DNA from: Trissonchulus latispiculum
Taxonomy: Eukaryota; Nematoda; Enoplea; Enoplida; Ironidae
Length of the DNA: 64,000 nucleotides
Direction of reading: 5' to 3'
Assembly: GCA_030248195.1 (NCBI GenBank)
Contig: JASAND010012549.1
Location: 1-64,000, forward strand
Below, in pieces: positions 22,009 to 32,700 of this stretch. A program made the translations under genes and the position numbers. Position 1 is the stretch's first letter. Each line of letters begins with the position of its first letter. The notes beneath the pieces are model-generated. The model did no database searches and was not told where the DNA came from. It saw nothing but the letters and a program-made list of their open reading frames with translations.

Positions 22009-22977
22009 AGAAGCTCAGAAAGTTTGCCCATTATTACTCATTCATTACTTGGAGTTAAGAAGCCATTCTTATATCAAAATGTAGCTTGGCATTTTCTCTT
22101 TTTAATAAATACAATGAAACTAATGTTGCTTTTCTAAAATATTTTTAACACATTTTAGAAGAAGTATAATTTTCCAGAATTTTTGCAGACTCAAGTAAAT
22201 TTTTTCGCGAGACATCGGTTATATCATTCGATACCTCCATCAAATAGCTGGGGACGATTTTTTATTTATTGTAAAATCGCTCTTCGTTATAGAGAAATAA
22301 GCTGAAATGTGTGCGTAACCTGTATTTTGCCTACTTTTTCCAAATTTGTCAGGCGATTACTTTAGCTAGAAAGCAGGAATTGGGGCAACTAAAAAATCGT
22401 CCCTGGGTATATTTGTGCAGAACACATTTATTCAGTAGCAGCCCTCCAGCTTGCATGGTGAATGCTCCACAATCTTTGGAAAAAAATTGGTCGTGTTTTT
22501 GCAAAACCTACATTTTTTATGATAGCAGCCTACAGGATAGCAGTTGGAAGACGATCATGCGTCGGATAATTTGTCCCTGTGAGACCTTCAGATCGACGCC
22601 CTTAGTTTGATTTTACGGCTTTCGTAGTTCAAGAAATGTTGGATAATTTGATTTCTGCAAAAATGACAAGTTTTCGACGCCAAAACAAGAAAATCGGCTA
22701 TATCTCACGGTAGAGAAAAGCTAGAAACTTACTTTAAAAAGCAAAAATGTGAAGCTCAATGAGATCTATCGAATGAATATAGTCATAGCTGTATAGCTGC
22801 TGCCAAACGTTCAGAAATTTGGAAAAACCACTCTGACCGGAAATCTCGAATTTTTGAATCGGGATTGCGCGGAGGGTGTTAGAACGCTAAAAGTACTTAT
22901 TTCGGAAAGTTTCATCAAATTTCATCTTGATTTACGCCGCCAAACAACAATATGTGCCCAAAAGGAATCACCACCTT
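22009..22977. mobile_element. TTAA element family B, left end cut by the duplication junction
   Basis: Ends GGAATCACCACCTTAA at 22977. The opposite end lacks about 50 bp that are present in the fragment at 18262-18722 (reverse orientation). The restored length would be near 1 kb, like the other TTAA families here. No transposase. Confidence 0.55.
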
Positions 22978-23424
22978 AAATGTTTTGGAAACTATTTGCT
23001 TCTTTAGAAACACTGTACTCTTTTTAAAGAAATAAAAATTTAAGCTCCAGTGACCAGTAGGTATAAGCTCAATTCTCAGCACGTTTTACTGAAACGTTGT
23101 GCAGTTTACAAGATTCTGTTCAGAAGGCGCTGTCTGCATTTTTGATGCACAGTAGAATCTCACCTTGAATTATCGAAACAATTTGCTCGACCATACTAAA
23201 GTTTTAATTTTTTTACAAGTTGTAATGGAGCAAATTTAAGGTAAGGCAAAAACTTTAAAATTCTAAGTAAACAAAAAAGTTTAACCCAGTTGGTTATTAT
23301 CGCATATCGCATTACCTATTCCAATTGTTTTGCAGTATTGCTTTATAATTTTGATTGTATAACCCTTGCTGGGGGCCTGCATCCAATATTAAATAATGTT
23401 AAAATGTAACTACGAATTTTGTAC
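22978..23424. other. Spacer between duplication copies
   Basis: AT-rich, non-coding; nothing recognised. Confidence 0.4.
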
Positions 23425-23505
23425 TTGGAACCGGGAACCGGAAGCTAGAACCGGAACCGGAACCGGAACCGGTACTCTAGAACCGGAACCGGTTTTGAAA
23501 ATTGG
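23425..23505. repeat. (GGAACC)n microsatellite at the left edge of copy B
   Basis: Degenerate GGAACCGGAACC tandem immediately before the start of duplication copy B. Confidence 0.75.
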
Positions 23506-23715
23506 AACCGGTCCCAACTCTAGACCCACTGTCCATACATACATACAAAGTTTACACTGCTGCTCCAAAATTACTGCAAATAGTAGGCTGAGTTATATAT
23601 AATAATATGAATATAACAATTGCCGTAATCTTATCTTATACTAATAGTGAACTAACAAAGCATGTCATTATTCTGCCTGGCGCTAACTCAGGGACGTGGG
23701 TACACTTATACTCAC

Positions 23716-23767
23716 CAAAAACGGAACCCGCTGCGGCTAATGTTACTACTAATAAACTGAACAGCAT
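23716..23767 (-). CDS. LDLa gene exon 1, copy B (signal peptide)
   Basis: Encodes MLFSLLVVTLAAAGSVF plus one base, differing from copy A by one residue (T for A) and keeping donor G|GTGAGT and the TATA box. It can only make the LDLa protein by splicing across copy A of the receptor exons to 15336. Confidence 0.6.
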
Positions 23768-23829
23768 TCCGACCGAAGGCGGTGTAACGGCTTAGGACAA
23801 GACAGCTATTTCAGTAGTCGAAACGAACG

Positions 23830-23842
23830 CCTATTATATAGG
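23830..23842 (-). promoter_or_regulatory. TATA box of LDLa exon 1, copy B
   Basis: CCTATATAATAG on the minus strand at the same distance from the ATG as in copy A. Confidence 0.45.
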
Positions 23843-24544
23843 TAGAACCCTGTAACTAAATCAAGATCATTTAATTTCGTCACATGCAATGACTCTTCCG
23901 TTATCTACTGTTTTCAGGCCTACACAGAAATTTGCCAAATTTAGTAATTTTTCCAGTTGTAACCAGTGTTTCCCTATTGCGTAACTCGCTTACGCAGACA
24001 GCAAAAACCGATTTCCACGTCACACAAAAAATTGTGCAATCGCTGGTGTTACAACTCATGATAAACTACAAAAGCGCTCCTAGGCTACCAATACGCTTAA
24101 TTCTAACCAACTAGTTTACGTCAAGATTTATTGTGTGTGCAAAATAAATAAATATACTACAAACATAACAATGATACAAAGAACTGACAACTTCTAAGCA
24201 GTAAAGCAAACGTGTATATCACATAATCAACAGTCAATGGTATGAAAAATTAATTAAAAAATCCAACACTAATGACATTAACGAAATTATATTAAAAACA
24301 ACGAGATTAACATCAGCAACACTAACAACTCAACAACCTTACATCCTTCGGACACTAGGTTGCCTCAAAACCACCAATTCAAGTCCCAGTCAAATTACAA
24401 TCGAGAAATCACAATTTAGACAAGTAGTTTTACGTTACAACAAAATCAACTATGTATACGAATACTACATCCACTTAGAATGATTTAAAATCAAACCACA
24501 ACAGAAATTTGAAAAAATATATATCTAGCACAAGCAAACAAACT

Positions 24545-25712
24545 ACATATACGTATATATATACGCATGCCATACGCATATACAGTATTTTGAAACGGCG
24601 GGGTCCAACCAATGGTCTACACGTAAATTTTTCCGAAAAATGAAAAAAGGGCAAAGAATAGCAAAAAGTTCTAATTTCTAAAAAATGGGGAGGGTTAAGA
24701 CACCTGCTTAGGTATTACCAGAGATTACCTAAAGCTAATGCTCAGAAAAAATCAGATCAGTTCTAAACATATGTACAAATCAAGGAACGACAGTGGGGGG
24801 GCTCCGAAAAGTGGGGGGAGGGGCACTAAAAATGACAGCAAAAGTAGTCGTAACTAGACATATATACATAATGAACTAACTATCAACACATCGTTAATTA
24901 TAAATTCAACAGCAAATTAATATCTAGGTGCTAAACTAAGGTCCTAAAGATAGATACCTACTGTTCACGGAAAAATAAAGGCAAAATCCACATCGCACAC
25001 TACATTGTATCCAATTTCATTGCAAACCACACCCCCCCCCGTCCCCTTCCAAACGAATCAGAAACAAGCCTGTCAAGACAAAAATACACGGTCAAAACAG
25101 TCAGTACAGTAAACGGGTAGGTAATCGCTGACCAAGATCACAGCTACAGAATTATGTCTAAGGTTACAGCTCCAACACTAACGTTATTGGTGAACATCAG
25201 AAGACTAAGTCTTCTAAGTATAGTATAGGATCTGACAGATCTGGTTTTAGTCACACACAACCCCAATGAAACCATTCATCCAAAAAAAGGTGACAAAGTG
25301 AGACGACCAAGTCTCATCAAAGGGCCGACTGGCCGACCGAAATCTCCAAAACGTGGCATCAATAAAGGATGTAAAGACTGCCCCAGTCTGGAAAGGGGAA
25401 TAAAATGAAGGGAAGGGACCGAAAAATAAGGTTTAGTGTCTCAACATTTCAGCGATCAAACCTTTCAATATCAGCGTTTCTTGAGAGGTTGCTGAGCGTA
25501 ATCAACTAGTCTCGCTGTCCCCGGGATAGCGCACATACACTCACACTAGCAAGCAGAGATCAGACATTCAAAGGTTCGATCCTCGTCCTGGACACTTTTC
25601 TTCACATCTTTCAATCCTGATTTCAACCTTTCACAAAAGAAGCTCTGAGAAAATCTGAGTTTACCGGCGAGAACAGGAAAGAAATTGCTAAGCTCCGCTA
25701 ACCGCAGTCCGG
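24545..25712. other. Receptor 3' flank, copy B
   Basis: Matches the copy A 3' flank. Contains no gene. C-run and G-run polymorphisms distinguish it from copy A. Confidence 0.45.
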
Positions 25713-26761
25713 TTAGGAGATCAGCGGAGCCTCAGAGGAAGTGGTGGAGGGGAATTCCAGGAGCGGAAACTCCTGATCCTCCCCCACTCCATTCGACAGA
25801 CATTGGCCATTGGCAGAATTCGGAGCGGAGGGGGGAATCGGCGGTAGCAGGGGGAATTCATCATCCTCTCGCAGCAGTTGACCATCTGAAATTCGATCAA
25901 ATGAACCACCACTGGCACGGGGCGGAGGAATCCCGCCATTTGGTCGATTCTCCACGTCCCCGGAGGGCAGAACGAGACTGGACATAATGTCACTGAGACT
26001 GGGATTAAGATTAACCTCACCTCCACCACCAACCCCACTGTCCAGGGACTGTAGGCGGGACTCAAGCCAGTTCGGGTTTGCCTGAACATAGGATCTGACC
26101 AGGGTAACACAACGATCCAGGGCATCTCGAAGTTCATCAGCCAGGGGGGTCTCGCTAGACGGCGCTGTCGTGTCAGAGTCGGAGGCTAGCTGTAGGCTGC
26201 CATGAGCTGGGAGATTATGCAAATTAGCCAGAAGGGCAGGCAGGTCTGCCGGCAGCTGAAAACAGGGACAGCCGAGGCGACTGAAACAGGTAGGAATAGT
26301 GTCGCCAGGCGGCGAATAGCTGAATCGCGCACAGCAGTAGCGCTGCAGCGCAGCAGTGGCAGATTTGGTGGCGCCGGCGCTCCGCAAATCGGCCACAATT
26401 CGTTCACTGATCAGCCGAATGGCCGGAACAAACAGTTCCGGCCAGGGACGATCCGGAATTAGGTCAAACTCTTGTACGGGTCGTCGGGAACAACCGACCT
26501 CTGTGTCGGGGGGGAAATAGATCCGAGAGCCCTCAGAAAACAGGACCAGGATTTTGTCCGCACCCGAAACGGCCTTCAGGAGCCATTGACCGGCCGATCC
26601 CCCCTGGCGTTGCTGGTGGAGATACCATTCGTCCAGCAGAACATCACAACCACCGACGGTCTGTAGATAGCTGGCCAACTGTAGGACAGTGTTGCGATGC
26701 AGCCTGTGATCGTCAGTGTAAATCAGGAGTACCTGCGGGCGCTCGGACAGTTCCAGGGTTT
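25713..26761 (-). CDS. SEFIR exon, copy B
   Basis: Same layout as copy A (VLLIYTDDH, CDVLLDEW, KILVLFSEG). Substitutions are concentrated in the C-tail (VNLNPSLSD against CLNPNLSD). Stop TAA at 25713-25715. Confidence 0.88.
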
Positions 26762-29700
26762 CTACAAAAAATACAGTACAAAAACAGTGTATTAAACTAA
26801 ACAGGTCAAAAGCCGTCAAAAATAAAAAACCTGGTGATGTCAAACTATGATTTTAACCGGTTAATGTTGTTACAGGGAAAGATTGTTTCAGCTGTTAATT
26901 CTAGCTTGATTTTGATCGCCCTCCATTATCGTGCTAATCTTTAGCCTGAGTCGGTTTACGCTTTATGTGACAAGACAGCAGATTCCACAGCTACTAAATT
27001 CTAAGTCCAAATAGAAACTATAACAAAGGTAGAATATTGTTTTACGCACTCCGACCATTAATACACACTTACGAATAGGTCGACGTGCCCATTGACGTTT
27101 ACGACGCCAAGTCAGATAGAGCGTTGCCAGCACACCGACCACCCCTCCCACAACACCCGCCCCAATGAAGGGCGTGGAGTAGGATTTGAGACGTGCCAGA
27201 CGAATATAGTGAGCCGTAAAATGATCTACAAGCCAGAAAAAAGAGTAACACAAACACACAAACATAACCAAATTGACTGCACCAATAAAGTTTAGGAATA
27301 GTAGCAGAATAGCAGAAGGTTAATTGCTGATTTTTCTTTCAAAAATCGGACTTAGCCGTCTGATATTCCAGCAGCTATTCTTCAACTTTTTTGGTGCAGT
27401 CCAGGGTAAGAAAATCCTTAAAGGAATCAGTCCACTGTTTAAAACGTAAAAAGGTTGATCAGGTTTCAAAAATTCAAGAAGGGGGGGGCGGGGGGAATTG
27501 AAAAGTTTGCCAGTTCAGTTTGTCTATCAAGAAATGTGGTATTGTGCTGGTACGTTAGACTTCCGGTTATTTCACATACACCTGCGAAGAACTAATATTT
27601 TGTGTCTACTTCTTTTACGGACCAAAGATACGTGTGGTTTAGGCTAGAAGAGGGGGGGGGGTGCGTCAACCTTTAAATTACTCAAACTTTGGATTTCATC
27701 GCAAAAGAAGTAGTGATGCTCTCCTACCTCTATTAGTAAATCAATCTTTCTATGCCATGTAATATTATAAGTGCCATTTACTCAAATCCCCAACAAATGA
27801 TTGCTTTTAACAGTAACCTAAAAGTACAAGCTGAAATAAACAGCTTGAAATAGCTAAGTCCTGTGCGCCAATACGTACCTTTGCTTAGTGTAAAATTGAG
27901 CAATACAGGCAAGCATATATCCTTGTAGCAATCACCATGTACTGCTTGAACCTTAAATAAGTATATACATACACATACATGTCAATTGAAAAGACCCGAA
28001 ACAAGACATGAATATTTATATTTATATAAATACAAGAAATAAAAATGCTCCTCTGGAGCATGAAAAAGTAATATGGGTGATGGTGAGGTTGCAAAATCAA
28101 GAGAGGACTAGTCTTTAAAATGCTTAAAATGGGGCCTAGGTTAAAAAATAGAAGAGGACTAGGTTGTGAGCGAATTAATATGGGCACAGCTTCGCCGAAC
28201 AACCCATATTCGCGGTTTGTAAATGTCAATTATTAGGCATATCCACGATACATTTGGTTTATAGTTCATAAATAACCTACAGCTACGGTATGTGCTCGAG
28301 CTTTATTCGAACTTTTATTTTAGCAAACGATTTCTTCGATAAGTGCTTCATACTAACCAGCGCATTTTACATATCCATTTATACGGAAAATTTATATTCA
28401 AGAATAATTTAGGACTCTCCCACGATCTTCTATTTCCTCCTGACTTGGACCAATAGCTTTAGCATCATATCCTTAGACCTCTCCTAGTAGTAGAGCCTGC
28501 GGTAGTTCAACAACAAAATGATGATAATTTACGTATATATTCCTAGCAGCTAGTGTAACAGTAACTGCTTAAATTTTTTATTGACTGACATTGATAGCTC
28601 TAAGCTAAGACGAAACGTGAAATCCCGCGAATATGGGTTGTTCGGCGAAGCTGTGCCCATATTAATTCGCTCACAACCTAGTCCTCTTCTATTTTTTAAC
28701 CTAGGCCCCATATTAAGCATTTTAAAGACTAGTCCTCTCTTGATTTTGCAACCTCACCATCACCCATATTACTTTTTCATGCTCCAGAGGAGCATTTTTA
28801 TTTCTTGTCCTTCTGTCATTTTAAAGGATCCCTTTCCAGCAATGCGGTAATGGATACAAGGAGCTTGAACAGTACCATGCTAAACGAGCGTAGTCGATTT
28901 ATAATATATGCCCCCAACAAAACGCCGAAAAACGCTGTTTTAAGGGGTTTGACCACTGGTCAATAGGCCCCATAGACCGTATTGACCACTGGTCACTCCC
29001 TCGATTTCGGCAATATGCCCATTGGAACGAGCGTAGTCGATTTACTATATATGCCCCCTACCAAAACGCCGAAAAACGCAGTTTTGGGCCGTTTGATCAG
29101 TGGTCAATAGGCCATATAGGCTGAAGTGACCAGTGGTCACTTCCGTCGGTTTCGGCGATATGCCCATTGAAACGAGCGTAGTCGATTTACTATGTATGCC
29201 CCCGACCAAAACGCCGAAACGCGCAGTTTTAGGCCGTTTGACCAGTGGGCAATAGGCCCCGTAGGCTGTAGTGACCAGTGGTCACTTCCGTCGGTTTCGG
29301 CAATATGCCCATTGGAACGAGCGTAGTCGATTTACTACATATGCACCCGACCAAAACGCCGAAAAACGCAGTTTTAGGCCGTTTGACCAGTGGTCAATAG
29401 GCCCCGTAGGCTGTAGTGACCAGTGGTCACTTCCGTCGGTTTCGGCGATATGCCCATTGAACCGAGCGTAGTCGATTTACTATATATGCCCCCGACCAAA
29501 ACGCCGTAAAACGCAGTTTTAGGCCGTTTGACCAGTGGTCAATAGGCCCCATAGGCTGTAGTGCAGTGGTCACTTCCGTCGGTTTCGGCGATATGCCCAT
29601 TGAAACGAGCGCAGTCGACTTACTATATATGCCCCCGACCAAAACGCCGAAACGCGCAGTTTTAGGCCGTTTGACCAGTGGTCAATAGGGCATATAGGCT

Positions 29701-32700
29701 GAAGTGACCAGTGGTCACTTCCGTCGGTTTCGGCGATATGAACATTGAAACGAGCGTAGTCGATTTACTATATATATATGCCCCCAACCAAAACCCCGAA
29801 AAACGCAGTTTTAGGCCGTTTGACCAGTGGTCAATAGGCCCCATAGGCTGTAGTGACCAGTGGTCACTTCCGTCGGTTTCGGTGATATGCCCATTGAAAC
29901 GAGCGTAGTCGATTTACTATATATGCCCCCGACCAAAACGCCGAAACGCGCAGTTTTAGGCCGTTTGACCAGTGGTCAATAGGCTCCATAGGCTGTAGTG
30001 ACCAGTGGTCACTTCCGTCGGTTTCGGCGATATGCTCATCGTTTTCAGCGACCCTGATTTACTATATATGGGCACCACCCCAAGGCCGAAAAACGCCATT
30101 TTTAGTGACTTTTAGGCCATTTCTAGTAAAAGTGGGACTTAGAAACTTTTCGCCCAAACAGGCCAAAAAATGCAAAGTTTGGGCCCATCTCCTGAAAGCT
30201 AGGGAGCAAAATTAAAAAATCCCCCTCGTTACTTTATGCACCCCTACTGGTTATTTTCAACAAAAGATACTAGACCTCTCCAGCTTCTACCCAGTTCTAG
30301 AAAAGTGTGACCAAAATTTGCGAAAAATAGCGAAAGTCCGACTTTGGGACCTTGGCACAGAGCCAAAATTGGCCAGGTGCCAAAATGACCTAAAAAAGGT
30401 AGCATGGGGGGATCCTGTCTACCAACATATAATAGTAGTATGGTGCCAAAATACCCACATCGTTCCAACACTTAGCCGTAAAATGCATTTCCAATAAGCG
30501 TTATTCACCGAGAAAAAAAAAACAAACGCACGGTAACTATCGCCTAGTGCAAAAATTCGAAGTTTCGAATTCGAACCAAAAGTATGGTGGTACTTGTAGT
30601 ACTACTCGAGTTGTTTACGATGGTAACCTTTTTACCACCGCCGGGCCTCTAATTAGCTGGCACCAGGCCAACACGGTCTCCAGAGGGCCGCGCAGACGCC
30701 TTTATACCCATATTATGTAGGGGCGCTACCGCGCCCCTACATAATAAAATAAATGATTAATTATTGAATTTAAGCCTGTGAATGGGAAACCAAAAATAAC
30801 CTCCAGACGAGAAAATTTTCCGTGTACACTGGCATACGCATACGTACCCCGAAAACAGAAATTCCCACCAAAAAATACCAAATTGTTCACAGAAAAACTT
30901 TCCACAGAAAACTATCGCAAAAAAGAATGCCAGTAAGTCATTCGGGTACTTTCAGTTCGATAGATAGGAGAACTAAGTCTTGTCAAAATCATAAACATAA
31001 ATCAAAACACGGGTAGGGGTCGGACTAACCTTAGCAGTATAGTGACCACGCGGAACATTCGTGAACAGATATCCAGTGGTGGGCTAAAACATTGGGGAGA
31101 ACAACACTGTCTGTGTCGCTGAATGTTTCCAATAACAAAGCACAACAATAATGTACGCTCAGTGTTTTTCTTCGTCGATCACTACGCCAAATGGCCTCAA
31201 CGACCAAAATTTTCAGGCCATCACCCAAAATATTTAGGTCATCAAAATTTGTGCAATTTTTTACATTCGCGTGCTGTCATTTGCAGTGTCAGAGTTACAC
31301 TTCTTGTATTCATAACATGTATATAAGTCATAAATATTCACTTTAAATTAACATTAGGAAACGTCATTAAATGAAATTTTAAAGGCCGGCAATTTTTCCC
31401 CGTTTCTTAACAAGAACACACTAGACTAGAAGGCCTATGTGTACGTTCTACAGCGGAGTGATCATCAAACCACAGCAGCCAGCCTACCAAGGAAATTTTA
31501 GTTCGACCCAGCCGGTGTCCCGTCTGTGCGTTCAGTAGACTAAACCAATACTCTTCAATTCCAAGATCAGATCGGAGATTGGATAGGCGGATCCAGACGC
31601 CGTCAGGGGTTCCGTCCGCGTCCACAATCACCAAAGGCTCCCAGGAACGAGACGAGTCCGCAACTGAAAAAGCAACAGAAAACAAACAAACAAACAAACA
31701 AACAAGCCAATCGACGCACGATGGACTAATTCTTCGTCATAATAGAAGTGAAATAGCAAAAATATTTCCAAGGCATTGAGTTTTGGTCTGAAATTAACAA
31801 ATTTTGTTGCATATACGTACGTAGTTTTGAAAAATTTTTTGTAACATCACAACAGCAGCATTTACTTAGGAAATCTGACCGTTTCTGCCGATTTGAGACA
31901 AACTCCATTTCCTTTCCCTACTGCACCTAGTGTTTCCTTTTTGCTAGTTTCTTTCGCAAAGAAAAGAATAGTGCTCGGCGCAGGTAAACTGACACAGATT
32001 CGTTTATTAGATAATTTTATTTATTAAAAAATTAAATTTAATTTTATACAGTTTATTTGTCAATTTTTTGTATGAACGTATTTTTCATATTCCCCCTTCG
32101 GCTTCTGGGGGGGGGACATACCAATATTTTCATAGTCCGGAACACGAAATATGAAACTGGTCGTACATAGGAGCGGATAAAGACTGACATTGAGTCGATA
32201 GATACCCGTAACTGGGAGAGGTCCCAGACAGTCCGTCTGAAAGGTTATCTGAAAAAAACGGAACAAAAAACATCTGGCACAAAAACAGTTGTCAACTCTC
32301 AAAATATTTAGCAGACAGCACAATATGCATCACATTTGCTACCTGGGGCAAAAATAAGTGGGGGGGTGCCGACCCCCCCCCCACTAGTGGGCGGAGGTCG
32401 AAAAGTGGGGGGAAATAAAATGGGCCAAAAATGCTAAAACACGGAAAAAATAGCCTGTTTTACTTGTACTGAGACTATTACACTAAAAACGTTCAAAAAT
32501 TCAGTTTTAGCATGAAAATAGATAATTTTAGACCAAAACGTTTAGTTTGTCAAAGGTCAAAAACCAACCATTACGATCTACTTTGCTCAAAATATCGAAC
32601 AACGCACATTGTCAAAGTCCAAAGAAAAAGAGTGCACGACAAGGAAATAAGCTAAAGAGCAATACATACGTACTGGGAACTGTAAATGAGGTACATGAGA

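Larger units (their letters stand above)
23531..27227. repeat. Tandem segmental duplication, copy B
   Basis: Collinear with 16723-22008 at very high identity, including introns and 3' flanks, but without the 1.48-kb TIR transposon. Homology stops at the acceptor of the transmembrane exon on one side and at CCATACATAC on the other. Confidence 0.9.
28032..30746. mobile_element. Hairpin-capped minisatellite element H1
   Basis: Modules in order: a 5' end ACAAGAAATAAAAATGCTCC with a 7-bp GCTCC hairpin; a foldback module (28032-28808) whose ends are about 190-bp inverted repeats; a short spacer; an 8-unit minisatellite (28885-30040); a tail (30041-30710); and a terminal hairpin. The copy at 45461-47639 has the same modules in the same order, and even the spacer is alignable (TTTCCAG...AAGGAGC). 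No coding capacity. Structure resembles non-autonomous Helentron-type elements (HINE, DINE-1, molluscan pearl elements). Lies in a receptor intron. Confidence 0.65.

Noticed and set aside
28581..28850. Open frame repeated in two places (REYGLFGEAVPILIRS)
   Set aside because: It is the two arms of the H1 foldback module read in opposite directions, so the same peptide appears twice. This reflects the inverted repeat, not coding selection.
28885..30040. Regularly spaced repeats resembling a CRISPR array
   Set aside because: The whole ~145-bp unit is repeated with no unique spacers, and the genome is eukaryotic. It is a minisatellite.
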